Of a stretch of DNA of 64,000 nt, positions 25,881-35,628 are shown piece by piece; the stretch's first letter is position 1; each line of letters opens with the position of its first letter. The notes beneath the pieces are model-generated. The model was not told where the DNA came from. It was given only the letters and a program-made list of their open reading frames with translations, and made no database searches. The DNA comes from Alterileibacterium massiliense (GTDB lineage: Bacteria > Bacillota > Clostridia > Peptostreptococcales > Anaerovoracaceae). Location: assembly GCF_900104645.1 (NCBI RefSeq), contig NZ_FNWE01000001.1, positions 1 to 64,000 of the forward strand, read 5' to 3'. The position numbers and the translations under genes were made by a program.

Positions 25881-25971
25881 TATATAACGGTGATAATATT
25901 ATTTACAAATCTTTGCTTATTAATGTAGATTGATTTGAATTTTTAAAATGATGAAGCGATAAAGGTTTTGC

Positions 25972-25999
25972 TTGCAAAGAAGATTATTTTTGATACAAT
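25972..25999 (+). promoter_or_regulatory. Candidate promoter upstream of the GACA tract
   Basis: TTGCAA (25972-25977), a 16-bp spacer and TACAAT (25994-25999). If used, it gives a leader of about 330 nt that contains the GACA repeats and the hairpin at 26247-26272 before the surface protein. A lone TTGACA at 26100-26105 has no matching -10. Confidence 0.45.
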
Positions 26000-26130
26000 T
26001 ATCCTACCATTAAGGTAAACATTATTAATTTGTAAAAATAACATATATGTAAAAATAATATATAAATAATAATTATTATCATTATTGCTTGATTAATGCT
26101 TGACAAAAGGGGGCATTATTTAACAGAATT

Positions 26131-26202
<72 letters not shown>

Positions 26203-26246
26203 TAATCTTAGGGATGAACTTATCGCTCTTTTTGGCATTGGCATTT

Positions 26247-26272
26247 AATCTCCTTACTAGAGGAGATTTTTT
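26247..26272 (+). terminator. Intrinsic terminator or attenuator before the surface-protein gene
   Basis: AATCTCCT (26247-26254) pairs with AGGAGATT (26261-26268) over a 6-nt loop, with six T at 26267-26272. It lies between the GACA tract and the gene at 26334, so it should limit read-through from the upstream candidate promoter. A TATAAT at 26278-26283 just after it lacks a -35. Confidence 0.75.
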
Positions 26273-26333
26273 ATTTGTATAATTTTTAAACAAACTTTTA
26301 TATAAAAAACATTCAATATGGAGGCTTATTAAG

Positions 26334-28361
26334 ATGAAGATGAGAAAATTTAGCTTATTTATAACGGTGGCAATGATATTAGGTACATTTATAACGCCTA
26401 TAATTGCGGCTCCAGTTGATGAAAACTCGAATGATCTATGTCCAATAGTTAAAAGCGTGGAGATGATTAGTGGCGGAGAAGATCACTTTGGGAAAAGTCC
26501 TAGGGAGTTTAACGGAGATAGTTTAAATATAAGATTATCTTACGATAGAAATACAATGAAAACCCCCATAAAAAGAGGAGATAAGCTAAAGATAGAAATT
26601 GTGCCAGTAGACAGCAACAAGGATTTCATTTATATGGATTATAATACATCTATATTAAATGAGTTAGTTGATAATAGTAAAAATCCCCCTGAAAAAGTTG
26701 CGGACATTGATATGACGGGAAGGCATGGAGCAGATTTTACCTTTATAGGAGAAGATGTGGAATTTGATGCCAATATGAAATTGCCTTTTATATATAGAAA
26801 TACAAAGATAACAGAATATTTCAAGAAAAATCCTAATGAAAATGAGGTGACATTTAAATATAAGTTACAGATAAATGGCAAAGATGTAGAAGGTAAGGTA
26901 TTAGAATATATAGTAAAAAAGCCCAAGCCAGGCACAGCTCATCAGAAATTTGGAAAAACCAATGGAGTATATAATAGAGAAGGTGAGCTTGGAGATGGAT
27001 ACTTCTTATATAATATAAATATTGATACAGAGCTTCGTTCTCCAAACGAATATGTCATTTATGATGCACCTGATGTTAATCTTGGATTTGAGGGATACCT
27101 ATATGTAGCAGATGGCGAAAACTCAGGACAGCTTACCAAAAGAATATTTAGCAATTATAATACCGATCCTAATTCTAAATTCACCGATTATCAATATAAT
27201 GACAATGGAACTAAGGTTAAGGCTTATGATGTTTACTATGTAGCAAAGGAACCAGTTTTAGCTAATGATATAAGAGTACCTGAATGGGAAGAAAAAACGC
27301 TAACATTCAAAAGAGATGATGTCAAAGGCGGAAACATAGATAGCATGGAAAATGCATCGGTTCCAAAGAATATTTTGTTTGAAAAACCACTTGGAGCTAA
27401 GCTTACAGATGAAGAACAAAAGAAAATAGATGAGGCAGGCGGATTATATAAAAAAGTTGGAAAGGGATTTAAGGTAACAATAACCGATTATAAGAGCAAT
27501 TATTTAGAAAAAGGTGGACATATAACCCTTGTGTATAAGATGAGGATAAAGAATCCTTCACCAAAGCTTAATTCTGCTGGCAATCCGGTATATAAGAATT
27601 TTGCAACATATTATGCAGATGAGATACCAACCTGCGATCCTGATGATGAAAAATGCGTACCAATAAAGAGTGAAAAAACAAAAACAAATGATTGGGGCTC
27701 TCCTGAAAAACCTATTGAAAACGATGTTAAGCCTGGAACAATTGGTGCAGATGTTAAAATACCAGAGCTTGAATTTACAAAAGTAGAAGCCGATGAAAAT
27801 GGAAACGCACTAAACAACAAGCCATTAGGTGGTGCAAAATTCACAATTTATAAAGGAGATGCACAGGGTAACAAAATAGAAATAGCAAAGAACAAAGAGG
27901 ACATCTCGCTCGAAAATCTAATAACTGATAAGGATGGAAAGTTAACGAAAGATGGAAATAAAATAAAGCTGAAACTTGATAAAGGATATTATATATTCCA
28001 TGAGATAGATGCTCCTAGGGGATATGAGATTATTAACGAGGATACCTTGGTAACAATTAGCTATAAGGCAAATAGCATATTTATAGCAAATAAGAAAAAA
28101 GGAGAAAATCCAAAACCAGAAGATCCAAAACCGGAAGAACCAAAACCAGAAAATCCTCCTGCTCCAGGTAAGCCTGATGAGCCATCCACGCCATTAAAGC
28201 CTGATGAACCAATAAAACCAGATACACATGGCAAAGGCGAAACCAATAAGGGTAGCAATCCACAAACGGGAGATAATGAAAATTTAATATTTATAATAAC
28301 ATTGACAGGTTTTATGACAGGATTGCTAATAAAAGCTAAAAAAAGGGATATTAATAAGTAA
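26334..28361 (+). CDS. Cell-wall-sorted surface protein with Cna-B/SpaA domain
   Basis: This 675-residue protein has a signal peptide (about 1-26, ending IIAAP). A large region without recognised domains (27-470) contains beta-rich text of the kind seen in adhesin N-terminal halves. A Cna-B/SpaA-like domain follows (about 483-590; LEFTKVEADENGNALNNKPLGGAKFTIYK ... YYIFHEIDAPRGYEI). A Pro/Lys/Glu wall-spanning stretch is built from PKPEDPKPEE-type repeats (about 593-637), and the C-terminus has sorting motif NPQTG, a hydrophobic segment and a basic tail. The domain fits pilin-like or adhesive proteins. No sortase gene is nearby. GGAGG precedes the ATG. The leader carries the GACA tract. Confidence 0.85.
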   Translation: MKMRKFSLFITVAMILGTFITPIIAAPVDENSNDLCPIVKSVEMISGGEDHFGKSPREFNGDSLNIRLSYDRNTMKTPIKRGDKLKIEIVPVDSNKDFIYMDYNTSILNELVDNSKNPPEKVADIDMTGRHGADFTFIGEDVEFDANMKLPFIYRNTKITEYFKKNPNENEVTFKYKLQINGKDVEGKVLEYIVKKPKPGTAHQKFGKTNGVYNREGELGDGYFLYNINIDTELRSPNEYVIYDAPDVNLGFEGYLYVADGENSGQLTKRIFSNYNTDPNSKFTDYQYNDNGTKVKAYDVYYVAKEPVLANDIRVPEWEEKTLTFKRDDVKGGNIDSMENASVPKNILFEKPLGAKLTDEEQKKIDEAGGLYKKVGKGFKVTITDYKSNYLEKGGHITLVYKMRIKNPSPKLNSAGNPVYKNFATYYADEIPTCDPDDEKCVPIKSEKTKTNDWGSPEKPIENDVKPGTIGADVKIPELEFTKVEADENGNALNNKPLGGAKFTIYKGDAQGNKIEIAKNKEDISLENLITDKDGKLTKDGNKIKLKLDKGYYIFHEIDAPRGYEIINEDTLVTISYKANSIFIANKKKGENPKPEDPKPEEPKPENPPAPGKPDEPSTPLKPDEPIKPDTHGKGETNKGSNPQTGDNENLIFIITLTGFMTGLLIKAKKRDINK

Positions 28362-28423
28362 TTATAAATAATAAAAATCTAAACCAATAAAGACTAAGAA
28401 CTAATGAAAAAAGGAGAATAAGG

Positions 28424-30700
28424 ATGAAAAGATTTAGTGCAATAATCATTTCTCTATTTATGATAGGGATTCTAATCTTGCCAACAAATATCATGGCAAA
28501 TGATAATATGGAAATTGCAAGAAGTCCGCAGGCTAATGGAGTTAAGACATTTACCCTTACTAAAAGACCTGCAGGAAGCACAGGAGATGGGCTAGTAGTT
28601 GGAGAATATGACACCTTCTATGATGCGATGAAAAATTGCAAACAGGAGGACTTGTCCAATCAGTATGTAATCACAATGAATAGGGATTATGATATTCCTG
28701 AAGATGAGATGACATTGGGCAAGAGCGAGGTAAGTATCCTATTGCGTTCTTCAGGAAATAATCAGTATACGCTTAGAAGAAAAGGTTATAGAGATTATTG
28801 CACTCTATATAAAAATTGCAAAATAATTGTTCAAAATGTAATCCTTGATGGAAATAATGATGGTCAAGCATTTTTCATTGCTGAAAATGGTAATTTGACC
28901 TTTGACAAAGGAACTATTTTTAGAAATTTCCTTGATGAAGAAAAGCTTGATGGTCCTGCAATATATATGTCAGGAAATTCGATATTAAATATTGAGGACG
29001 GTGTAATTGTTGAGAATAACATAGGAAAAAAGAATGGTGGTGTCTTCGAGGCTAATAGCGAAGAAACAACAATAAATGTAAATGGCGGTATTTTTAGAAA
29101 CAACTCCTGTAATAAGTATGGCGGAGTTATAGGCACTTGGGGTAATCTTAATATAAAAGGTGGAAGATTTGAAAATAACAAAGCCACTTATGGCGGTGCA
29201 ATTGCTAGCTTTAAGAAGGCAAATACTAGTATAGAGAATGCAATATTTGAGGGGAATAGTGCCAGTCAGGGTGGTGCAATATTAAATTGGAGCGAAATTG
29301 ATGTAAGCAATACGAAATTTAATAAAAATAAAGCCGCTTATGGCGGTGCTATTTTCTCAAAGAAGAAATTAGTTTCATCAAATAACACCTTTGGAGAAAA
29401 CAAGGCAAGTATATCCGGCGGAGCAATATATCTTGTATCCGATGCCGATGTAAATAATTCGTCATTTGAAAAGAATGTAGCAAATCGTAAGGGAGGAGCT
29501 ATATATATTTCAGAAGAAAATAATATTACTTGCAATATAAAGGAAAGCGAGTTTAAGGAAAGCTTAGCTAAGTTCGGCGGAGCAATCTATCAAGATAAAA
29601 ATTCAAAGATGGAAATAAGCAAATCCGAATTTAAAAATAATGAAGGTGCTTATGGCGGTGCTATATCGAGTTCAAGCAGTGCAAATATTGATATTGCAAA
29701 TACAGCGATGAAGCTAGACGAGGTTAAAATAATAGAAAACAAGGGACTTCTTGGAGCAGGAGTTTTCACAGCTTTTCCTACAGAGATAAATAATTCTAAC
29801 TTCGTTAATAATTTTGCTGATGTTAATCCTCAGGATAATCAAAAGGACCCACATTCTTCAGGCTGCGGTGGTGCTTTGTATATTCTAGATGGCAATACGA
29901 AGATTAAAAATACCAATTATGAGGGAAATACTGCATTTGGCTCCGGCGGAGCAATTTATGCCGAGGGCTATGATGCAGATGATGATGGAAGTATAAAAGG
30001 AGCTAAGGACAGCATAAGCTTAAACATATCTGAAAATACTAAGTTCAAGTCAAATACTGCAAAGGTAGCTTGTGGTGGAGCAATTTATATAGAGCCTTAC
30101 GAATATGAGATAAAGATAACTGATAGCAAGGCTTATAAGAATCTTGCAACTGACGAAACTACGCTATTTAGAGGTAATAAGGCTGGTGCAGGGAAGTTCA
30201 ATCCACCTACCAATTATAAAGAATTTGAAAATTTAAAATATAGCAAGGATTCAGATGTAAAGCATGAAACGCTGATTAGAGAGAGCCTTTTAAATAATTA
30301 CGATGTAAATTATAAAAATGATTATAGAGTTATTACCTATGATGGTAATGGCGGTAAATTTCCTGATGGCAAAGGGAAAGCCGTTGCAGAACATAAGGTT
30401 AATGATGAAATTAAACTTATAGATGCTCCTAAGCGTGACGGATATGAGTTCTTATACTGGGAAAGCGATGGCAAGCAGTTCAAGGCTGGTGAATCATATA
30501 AGCTTACTGGTGATGTCACATTTGTAGCTAAGTGGAAAAAAATTAATAAAACTGGGGATGCATCAGGAAACAAGGGAGGAAAGATTTCACCATTGACAGG
30601 AGATAACTCGCATACTGCAATTTATATTTCAATTGTAATTTTAGCGATTATCTTGATTAGCCTAATTCTAATTATCAAGAAGAAAAAAGGCGATAAATAA
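28424..30700 (+). CDS. Cell-wall-sorted beta-helix protein with Pmp-like repeats
   Basis: This 758-residue protein has a signal peptide (about 1-26), then a right-handed beta-helix. The helix is made of many GGAI/GGAx plus FxxN units (YGGAIASF, QGGAILNW, YGGAIFSK, SGGAIYLV, KGGAIYIS, FGGAIYQD) at about 190-580, as in chlamydial Pmp proteins. An InlB-B/Listeria-Bacteroides type repeat follows (about 636-705; YDGNGGKFPDGKG ... GYEFLYWESDG). The C-terminus has sorting motif SPLTG, a hydrophobic stretch and KKKKGDK. An adhesin or host-contact role is likely from architecture. It lies 62 nt after the first surface gene with its own AAAGGAG, so probably the same operon. Confidence 0.87.
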   Translation: MKRFSAIIISLFMIGILILPTNIMANDNMEIARSPQANGVKTFTLTKRPAGSTGDGLVVGEYDTFYDAMKNCKQEDLSNQYVITMNRDYDIPEDEMTLGKSEVSILLRSSGNNQYTLRRKGYRDYCTLYKNCKIIVQNVILDGNNDGQAFFIAENGNLTFDKGTIFRNFLDEEKLDGPAIYMSGNSILNIEDGVIVENNIGKKNGGVFEANSEETTINVNGGIFRNNSCNKYGGVIGTWGNLNIKGGRFENNKATYGGAIASFKKANTSIENAIFEGNSASQGGAILNWSEIDVSNTKFNKNKAAYGGAIFSKKKLVSSNNTFGENKASISGGAIYLVSDADVNNSSFEKNVANRKGGAIYISEENNITCNIKESEFKESLAKFGGAIYQDKNSKMEISKSEFKNNEGAYGGAISSSSSANIDIANTAMKLDEVKIIENKGLLGAGVFTAFPTEINNSNFVNNFADVNPQDNQKDPHSSGCGGALYILDGNTKIKNTNYEGNTAFGSGGAIYAEGYDADDDGSIKGAKDSISLNISENTKFKSNTAKVACGGAIYIEPYEYEIKITDSKAYKNLATDETTLFRGNKAGAGKFNPPTNYKEFENLKYSKDSDVKHETLIRESLLNNYDVNYKNDYRVITYDGNGGKFPDGKGKAVAEHKVNDEIKLIDAPKRDGYEFLYWESDGKQFKAGESYKLTGDVTFVAKWKKINKTGDASGNKGGKISPLTGDNSHTAIYISIVILAIILISLILIIKKKKGDK

Positions 30701-30832
30701 TTGGTTAATATAAAGACTTGGTGCGTGAGATAGCTTTACAATTTATATTATAATGCAATAAAAAATGTAAAATATAAAATAAGCGAATTTATATCATGTG
30801 ACGAGTATTAAGTTAGAGAAGATAGAGAATTT

Positions 30833-30856
30833 GGGAGCTTTGATAGCTCCCTTTTT
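30833..30856 (+). terminator. Intrinsic terminator after the surface-protein pair
   Basis: GGGAGCT (30833-30839) pairs with AGCTCCC (30845-30851), followed by five T. Confidence 0.9.
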
Positions 30857-31005
30857 AAGTGTTTTAATATAAATAATTAGCAAGGCTTCATGGTAGCAAC
30901 CTAGCTTTTATGTTAAAATATTTCTATAAAAAATAAAGGGAATAATTATTTTAATAAAAGAGCATTAACAGGTTATAAAGAGCACTAAGAAGTGAAATTA
31001 GGATA

Positions 31006-31041
31006 AAAAATATAAATAAAAATATAAATAAAAATATAAAT
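31006..31041 (+). repeat. Three 12-bp tandem repeats upstream of pcrA
   Basis: Three perfect copies of AAAAATATAAAT lie in the leader of pcrA, ending 20 bp before its start codon. They could affect promoter strength or simply be AT slippage. Confidence 0.9.
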
Positions 31042-31061
31042 AGAAGAACAGTGGAGAGGGA

Positions 31062-33374
31062 ATGGATAAGAGCAGATTAAACAAAGAGCAGCTAGAGGCA
31101 GTTGAACATACAGAGGGACCATTATTAATACTAGCAGGAGCAGGAAGTGGCAAGACGATGGCGATGACCCATAGGATTGCAAATATTATTGAGAAGGGAA
31201 CTGACCCATATAACATTTTAGCCGTCACTTTTACCAATAAGGCGGCTGCTGAAATGCGTCAAAGGGTTGAAAAATTAACACCTGATACGAGGGGGCTTTG
31301 GATAATGACCTTTCATGCGATGTGCCTTAGAATTTTGAGGTATCATGCAGAGGTTTTGGGATATAAAAAGGGATTTACCATCTATGATGAATCTGACAAA
31401 AAGAGCCTTATAAAGAGAATAATAAAGAAGCTAAATATCAATGACAAAAATTATCCTGTGAGCCTTATCATGAATACCATAAGCAAGTGCAAGGAAGCGG
31501 AAGAAGATCCTGAGAAATATTATGAGCTAAATTCAGGCGATTTCAGAGCAGAAACTATTTATAATATTTATAGAGAATACATGGACGAACTCATCTCTAA
31601 TAATGCTATGGACTTTGATGACCTGCTTTTGAATGGGGTTAAATTGCTTGAAAAAGATGAAAGCGTCCTCAAATTCTATCAGGATAGATTTAAATATGTC
31701 ATGGTTGACGAATATCAGGATACAAATTTTTTGCAGTATAAATTAGTAAAGTACCTATCTGGTGGTTATGACAACCTTTGCGTCGTAGGCGATGATGACC
31801 AGTGCATATATCAGTGGAGAGGAGCTGATATAAGAAATATCCTTGATTTTGAAAAGGATTTTCCAAGCGTTAAAACAATAAGGCTCGAACAAAATTACCG
31901 CTCCGATGGAAATATTCTGTCCCTTGCAAATTCTATAATAAAAAATAATTCAAGGAGAAAGAAAAAGAAGCTTTGGACAGAAAAGAGCGATGGATCAAAG
32001 ATAGAGTACAAGAGATGCGGAGATGAAAAACTTGAAGCATATTATATTGGAACAGAGATAGAGAGATTAAAAAAAGAGGGAACTGATTTTAGCGATATTG
32101 CAATACTTTATAGGAAAAACGCACAGTCTAGAGCTTTTGAAGAAAAATTTTCATTCAGGGGCATCCCTTATAGGGTTGTAGGAGGAATGAGATATTATGA
32201 TAGAAAAGAAGTCAAAGATGTAATGGCATATATGAGGCTTGTCGACAATCAAGATGACGATAATTCGATGCTCAGGATTATAAATGAACCAAAGAGGGGA
32301 ATAGGACCTAAGACTCTTGGCATCTTAACTGAGGAGGCGTCTAATCAAGGGATTAGCATTTTTGAACTACTTAGAGCAGGGACGGCGTATGAATACATTC
32401 CTAAAAAGGCGGGGTCCGCACTGAGAAATCTGGTGCAGATGATAGAGGATTGTTCAAATGAAATAGATAATATGAGAATTTCGGATTTATATGACAATAT
32501 TCTAAAGAGGAGCGGTTATCTTACAGCACTTGAGAATGCGGATACGGTTGAAGCGGATACTAGAATTGAGAATATTATGGAATTTAAGTCCGTTATTGAA
32601 GAATTTGAAAATAATTTGAGAATGGGAGAAATATCTTCTCTCGAGGAGGAAGTAGAAAAAGAAAGAAAAGAATTAATTGAAAGCGGATTTGAATTAGAAG
32701 AGAATACTGAGCTAGGACATTTTCTTGAAAACATAACGCTGATGTCTGATATAGATAATAAGAATAGCGATGAGGACGCCGTATCTCTAATGACAATGCA
32801 CAGTGCAAAGGGACTCGAATTTAAGGTTGTATTCATGCCTGGAATGGAGGACGGGATTTTTCCAGGGGTAGCAGCCTTTGATGACAGGGAGAAATTAGAG
32901 GAAGAGAGAAGGCTTTGTTATGTTGGAATTACAAGGGCGAAGAAAATTTTATATCTTACCTCCGCCACAATGAGAATGTTATATGGAAAAACCGATTATA
33001 CGAGGGAATCGATGTTCCTAGGAGAGATGGATAAAAAATTGTTTGGGACAAATAAGCCGGCACTTCTTTTTGATGATGAAGATGAGGGCGAAAGAATGTT
33101 TGGAAGTCATAAATTCAAGGGAAGAAATTATGGAACGAGCGATGGATATTCAAATCCTATTTCTAGAAAGCCATTTGATGTGCTAAGGAATGCGACTGAT
33201 AATATAAATGAAAGAGGGAAAGAAGAATTTGAAATAGGTGACAGGTTAAGGCATCCAAAGTTCGGAGTAGGAGTGCTTAAAGTGCAAGATAAAAAAACTA
33301 TGACAATAGAATTTGACGAATTTGGCAAGAAAAAAATAGGCAAGGGATTTGTGAAAATTGTAAGGGCAGATTAA
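31062..33374 (+). CDS. pcrA: ATP-dependent DNA helicase PcrA/UvrD
   Basis: PcrA is the 3'-5' superfamily 1 helicase that removes RecA filaments and acts in repair and plasmid replication. The 770-residue protein has Walker A AGAGSGKT (25-32), FDDLLL, DEYQDTN, GDDDQCIYQWRGAD, QNYRSDGNIL, LMTMHSAKGLEF and the C-terminal RNA-polymerase-binding Tudor-like region (GDRLRHPKFGVGVL ... FGKKKI). Length is normal. GAGAGGG precedes the ATG. It is followed by ligA, its usual partner. Confidence 0.96.
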   Translation: MDKSRLNKEQLEAVEHTEGPLLILAGAGSGKTMAMTHRIANIIEKGTDPYNILAVTFTNKAAAEMRQRVEKLTPDTRGLWIMTFHAMCLRILRYHAEVLGYKKGFTIYDESDKKSLIKRIIKKLNINDKNYPVSLIMNTISKCKEAEEDPEKYYELNSGDFRAETIYNIYREYMDELISNNAMDFDDLLLNGVKLLEKDESVLKFYQDRFKYVMVDEYQDTNFLQYKLVKYLSGGYDNLCVVGDDDQCIYQWRGADIRNILDFEKDFPSVKTIRLEQNYRSDGNILSLANSIIKNNSRRKKKKLWTEKSDGSKIEYKRCGDEKLEAYYIGTEIERLKKEGTDFSDIAILYRKNAQSRAFEEKFSFRGIPYRVVGGMRYYDRKEVKDVMAYMRLVDNQDDDNSMLRIINEPKRGIGPKTLGILTEEASNQGISIFELLRAGTAYEYIPKKAGSALRNLVQMIEDCSNEIDNMRISDLYDNILKRSGYLTALENADTVEADTRIENIMEFKSVIEEFENNLRMGEISSLEEEVEKERKELIESGFELEENTELGHFLENITLMSDIDNKNSDEDAVSLMTMHSAKGLEFKVVFMPGMEDGIFPGVAAFDDREKLEEERRLCYVGITRAKKILYLTSATMRMLYGKTDYTRESMFLGEMDKKLFGTNKPALLFDDEDEGERMFGSHKFKGRNYGTSDGYSNPISRKPFDVLRNATDNINERGKEEFEIGDRLRHPKFGVGVLKVQDKKTMTIEFDEFGKKKIGKGFVKIVRAD

Positions 33375-33521
33375 GTGCAGTCAATTAAGTGCAGGAGATT
33401 TTAAACACAATTGATATACAATTTATATTAAGGAAGAACATAAAAGAGGCTTGTTAAACTTCGAATACAAGATTAAGAAGCAAGACCTGAAATAAAAAAA
33501 TTAGAAAAATGAGGGGAATTC

Positions 33522-35501
33522 ATGGGCAGCAATATGAATATAAATAATCAGGACAAAAAGAGATTAGAAGAATTAATTTCTATTCTTAATAATGCGTCAA
33601 GGGCATATTATGATGAAGCAAGTGAAATTATGAGTAATTTTGAATATGATGCCTTATATGACGAATTAGTGGAACTTGAGAAAAAGACGGGGATAGTGAT
33701 GGCAACAAGCCCTACAAGAAATGTAGGATATAGCGTTCGCTCGGAGCTACCTAAGAAGGCACATGGAACTAAGATGCTTAGCCTAGATAAGACTAAGAAT
33801 AAGGAAGAGCTTCTTAGCTGGCTTGGAAGTAATAAGGGAATCCTCTCATGGAAGCTTGACGGTCTTACCGTAATTATAACATATAAAAATGGCTCCCTTT
33901 ACGAGGCGGTTACAAGGGGAGATGGCGAAGTTGGAGAAGTTGTAACAGATAATGCGAAAACATTTAAAAATTTACCACTAAGCATACCATATAAGGGAGA
34001 GCTCACTATCAGGGGAGAAGCTGTAATTTTATATAGCGACTTTGATAAAATTAATAGCATGATTCCTGAAGCAGATGCAAAATATAAAAATCCGAGAAAT
34101 TTATGTAGCGGAAGCTTAAGGCAGCTCGATAGCAGGGTGACAGCTTCTAGGAATATCAGATTTTATGCCTTTGCAATAACTAAGTCAGAAGGCGTAGATT
34201 TTAATAATAGCAAGGAAAATCAGTTAAAATGGCTAGACGAACAAGGCTTTGAAATTGTTCCATATGAAGGTGTCGACGCACTTAATCTAATTGATAAAGT
34301 CGGGGAATTTGAAGAGAAGGTAGCCGGCTTTATCATACCGTCAGACGGGCTCGTGCTCGCACTTGACGACCTCGAGCTTGCGAGCACCCTCGGGGCTACC
34401 GCGAGGTTCCCGAGGCATTCAATCGCCTTCAAGTGGGAGGACAAAAACGAGGAGACCGTCCTCAGGCGGATTGAATGGAGCCCGTCGAGGACCGGCTTGT
34501 TAAACCCAGTCGCCTTATTCGATCCGGTTGAACTTGAGGGAACCACAGTCAAGAGAGCCTCGGTTCACAATGTGAATATACTTAAAAGTCTTGAGCTTGG
34601 GATAGGAGATACGATTACCGTATATAAGGCAAATATGATAATCCCGCAGATAGCAGATAATCTAACAAGGAGCGGTAATTTGGAAATTCCAAAAGAATGT
34701 CCAATTTGCAAGGGAAAGACGGAGTTAAGATTTTCAGGAAAAACCGAGATACTGATGTGCCTAAATGAGGAATGTCCTGCCAAGATGTCAGGAAGGTTTA
34801 CTCATTTCGTCTCTAGAGAGGCGATGAATATTGAGGGCCTCTCAGAGCAAACTATTCTTAAATTTATGGGATATGGTTATATAAAAAGCTTCAAAGACAT
34901 ATATGAGCTTGAAAAATATGGTGATGAGATAATGGCACTCGAAGGCTTTGGCAAAAAATCATATGAAAAGCTTATGGACTCGATAGAAAAATCAAGGAAC
35001 ACCTCACCTGCAAGGCTATTATATGCACTCGGAATAACAGGCATTGGATATGCTACATCATCGCTAATATCAAAATATTGTCATAACAAGTGGAATGAGA
35101 TTGTTTCGCTAAGCGAAGATGAACTAATCAAAATAGATGGCATAGGAAGTGTAATAGCTAAAGATTTTACCAAGTTTTTTTCAAATGAAGAAAACAAAGA
35201 TATGGTTAAAAAGCTGGTTTTAAAATTAAATATAGATGAAAAATATGAAGAAGCCGGGGATAAGCTTCAAAATAAAACATTTGTAATAACGGGCGACTTA
35301 GAGCATTTCTCAAATCGAAAAGAGCTAAAGGATAGTATTGAAAAGTCTGGAGGAAAGGTTGCGTCATCAGTTAGCAATAATACCGATTATCTCATAACGA
35401 ATAACCCAAGCTCAGGTTCGTCTAAGAATAAGAAAGCTAGAGAACTCGGAATCCAAATTATAACGGAAGAAAAGATAATGGAGATGTTGGAACTTCTATA
35501 G
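33522..35501 (+). CDS. ligA: NAD-dependent DNA ligase LigA
   Basis: LigA seals nicks using NAD. The 659-residue protein has the Ia domain (about 10-70), the adenylation domain with catalytic K111 in WKLDG, the OB fold (about 315-390), a four-Cys zinc finger (CPICKGKT ... CLNEECPAK, about 400-427), helix-hairpin-helix repeats and a C-terminal BRCT domain (about 585-659). All key parts are present. About 200 bp around 34321-34500 have near 60% GC and a different codon choice from the rest of the gene, although the protein stays in frame and family-like. Confidence 0.96.
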   Translation: MGSNMNINNQDKKRLEELISILNNASRAYYDEASEIMSNFEYDALYDELVELEKKTGIVMATSPTRNVGYSVRSELPKKAHGTKMLSLDKTKNKEELLSWLGSNKGILSWKLDGLTVIITYKNGSLYEAVTRGDGEVGEVVTDNAKTFKNLPLSIPYKGELTIRGEAVILYSDFDKINSMIPEADAKYKNPRNLCSGSLRQLDSRVTASRNIRFYAFAITKSEGVDFNNSKENQLKWLDEQGFEIVPYEGVDALNLIDKVGEFEEKVAGFIIPSDGLVLALDDLELASTLGATARFPRHSIAFKWEDKNEETVLRRIEWSPSRTGLLNPVALFDPVELEGTTVKRASVHNVNILKSLELGIGDTITVYKANMIIPQIADNLTRSGNLEIPKECPICKGKTELRFSGKTEILMCLNEECPAKMSGRFTHFVSREAMNIEGLSEQTILKFMGYGYIKSFKDIYELEKYGDEIMALEGFGKKSYEKLMDSIEKSRNTSPARLLYALGITGIGYATSSLISKYCHNKWNEIVSLSEDELIKIDGIGSVIAKDFTKFFSNEENKDMVKKLVLKLNIDEKYEEAGDKLQNKTFVITGDLEHFSNRKELKDSIEKSGGKVASSVSNNTDYLITNNPSSGSSKNKKARELGIQIITEEKIMEMLELL

Positions 35502-35628
35502 TTCACAATAAGAAAACAATATAGTATAATATAATTTAATTTAAAAATCATATTGTAATAGCGTACTATAATTGATTTTTACATCAACCAATCTGAGATT
35601 ATTTAAGAAAAGAAAGGAGGAATCTTGC

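Larger units (their letters stand above)
30701..31061. other. Intergenic region before pcrA
   Basis: This 361-bp AT-rich region contains the terminator at 30833-30856 and three tandem 12-bp units (AAAAATATAAAT, 31006-31041) just before the pcrA ribosome site. No gene or RNA was recognised. Confidence 0.7.

Noticed and set aside
34220-34552. 110-residue open frame on the minus strand within ligA
   Set aside because: It lies opposite the GC-rich patch, is Ser/Pro-rich low-complexity, has no ribosome site and resembles no family. It is a by-product of the unusual base composition.
35502-35628. Possible M-box magnesium riboswitch before mgtE
   Set aside because: The gap is only about 130 bp, AT-rich, and shows none of the conserved GC-rich helices or loops of the M-box.
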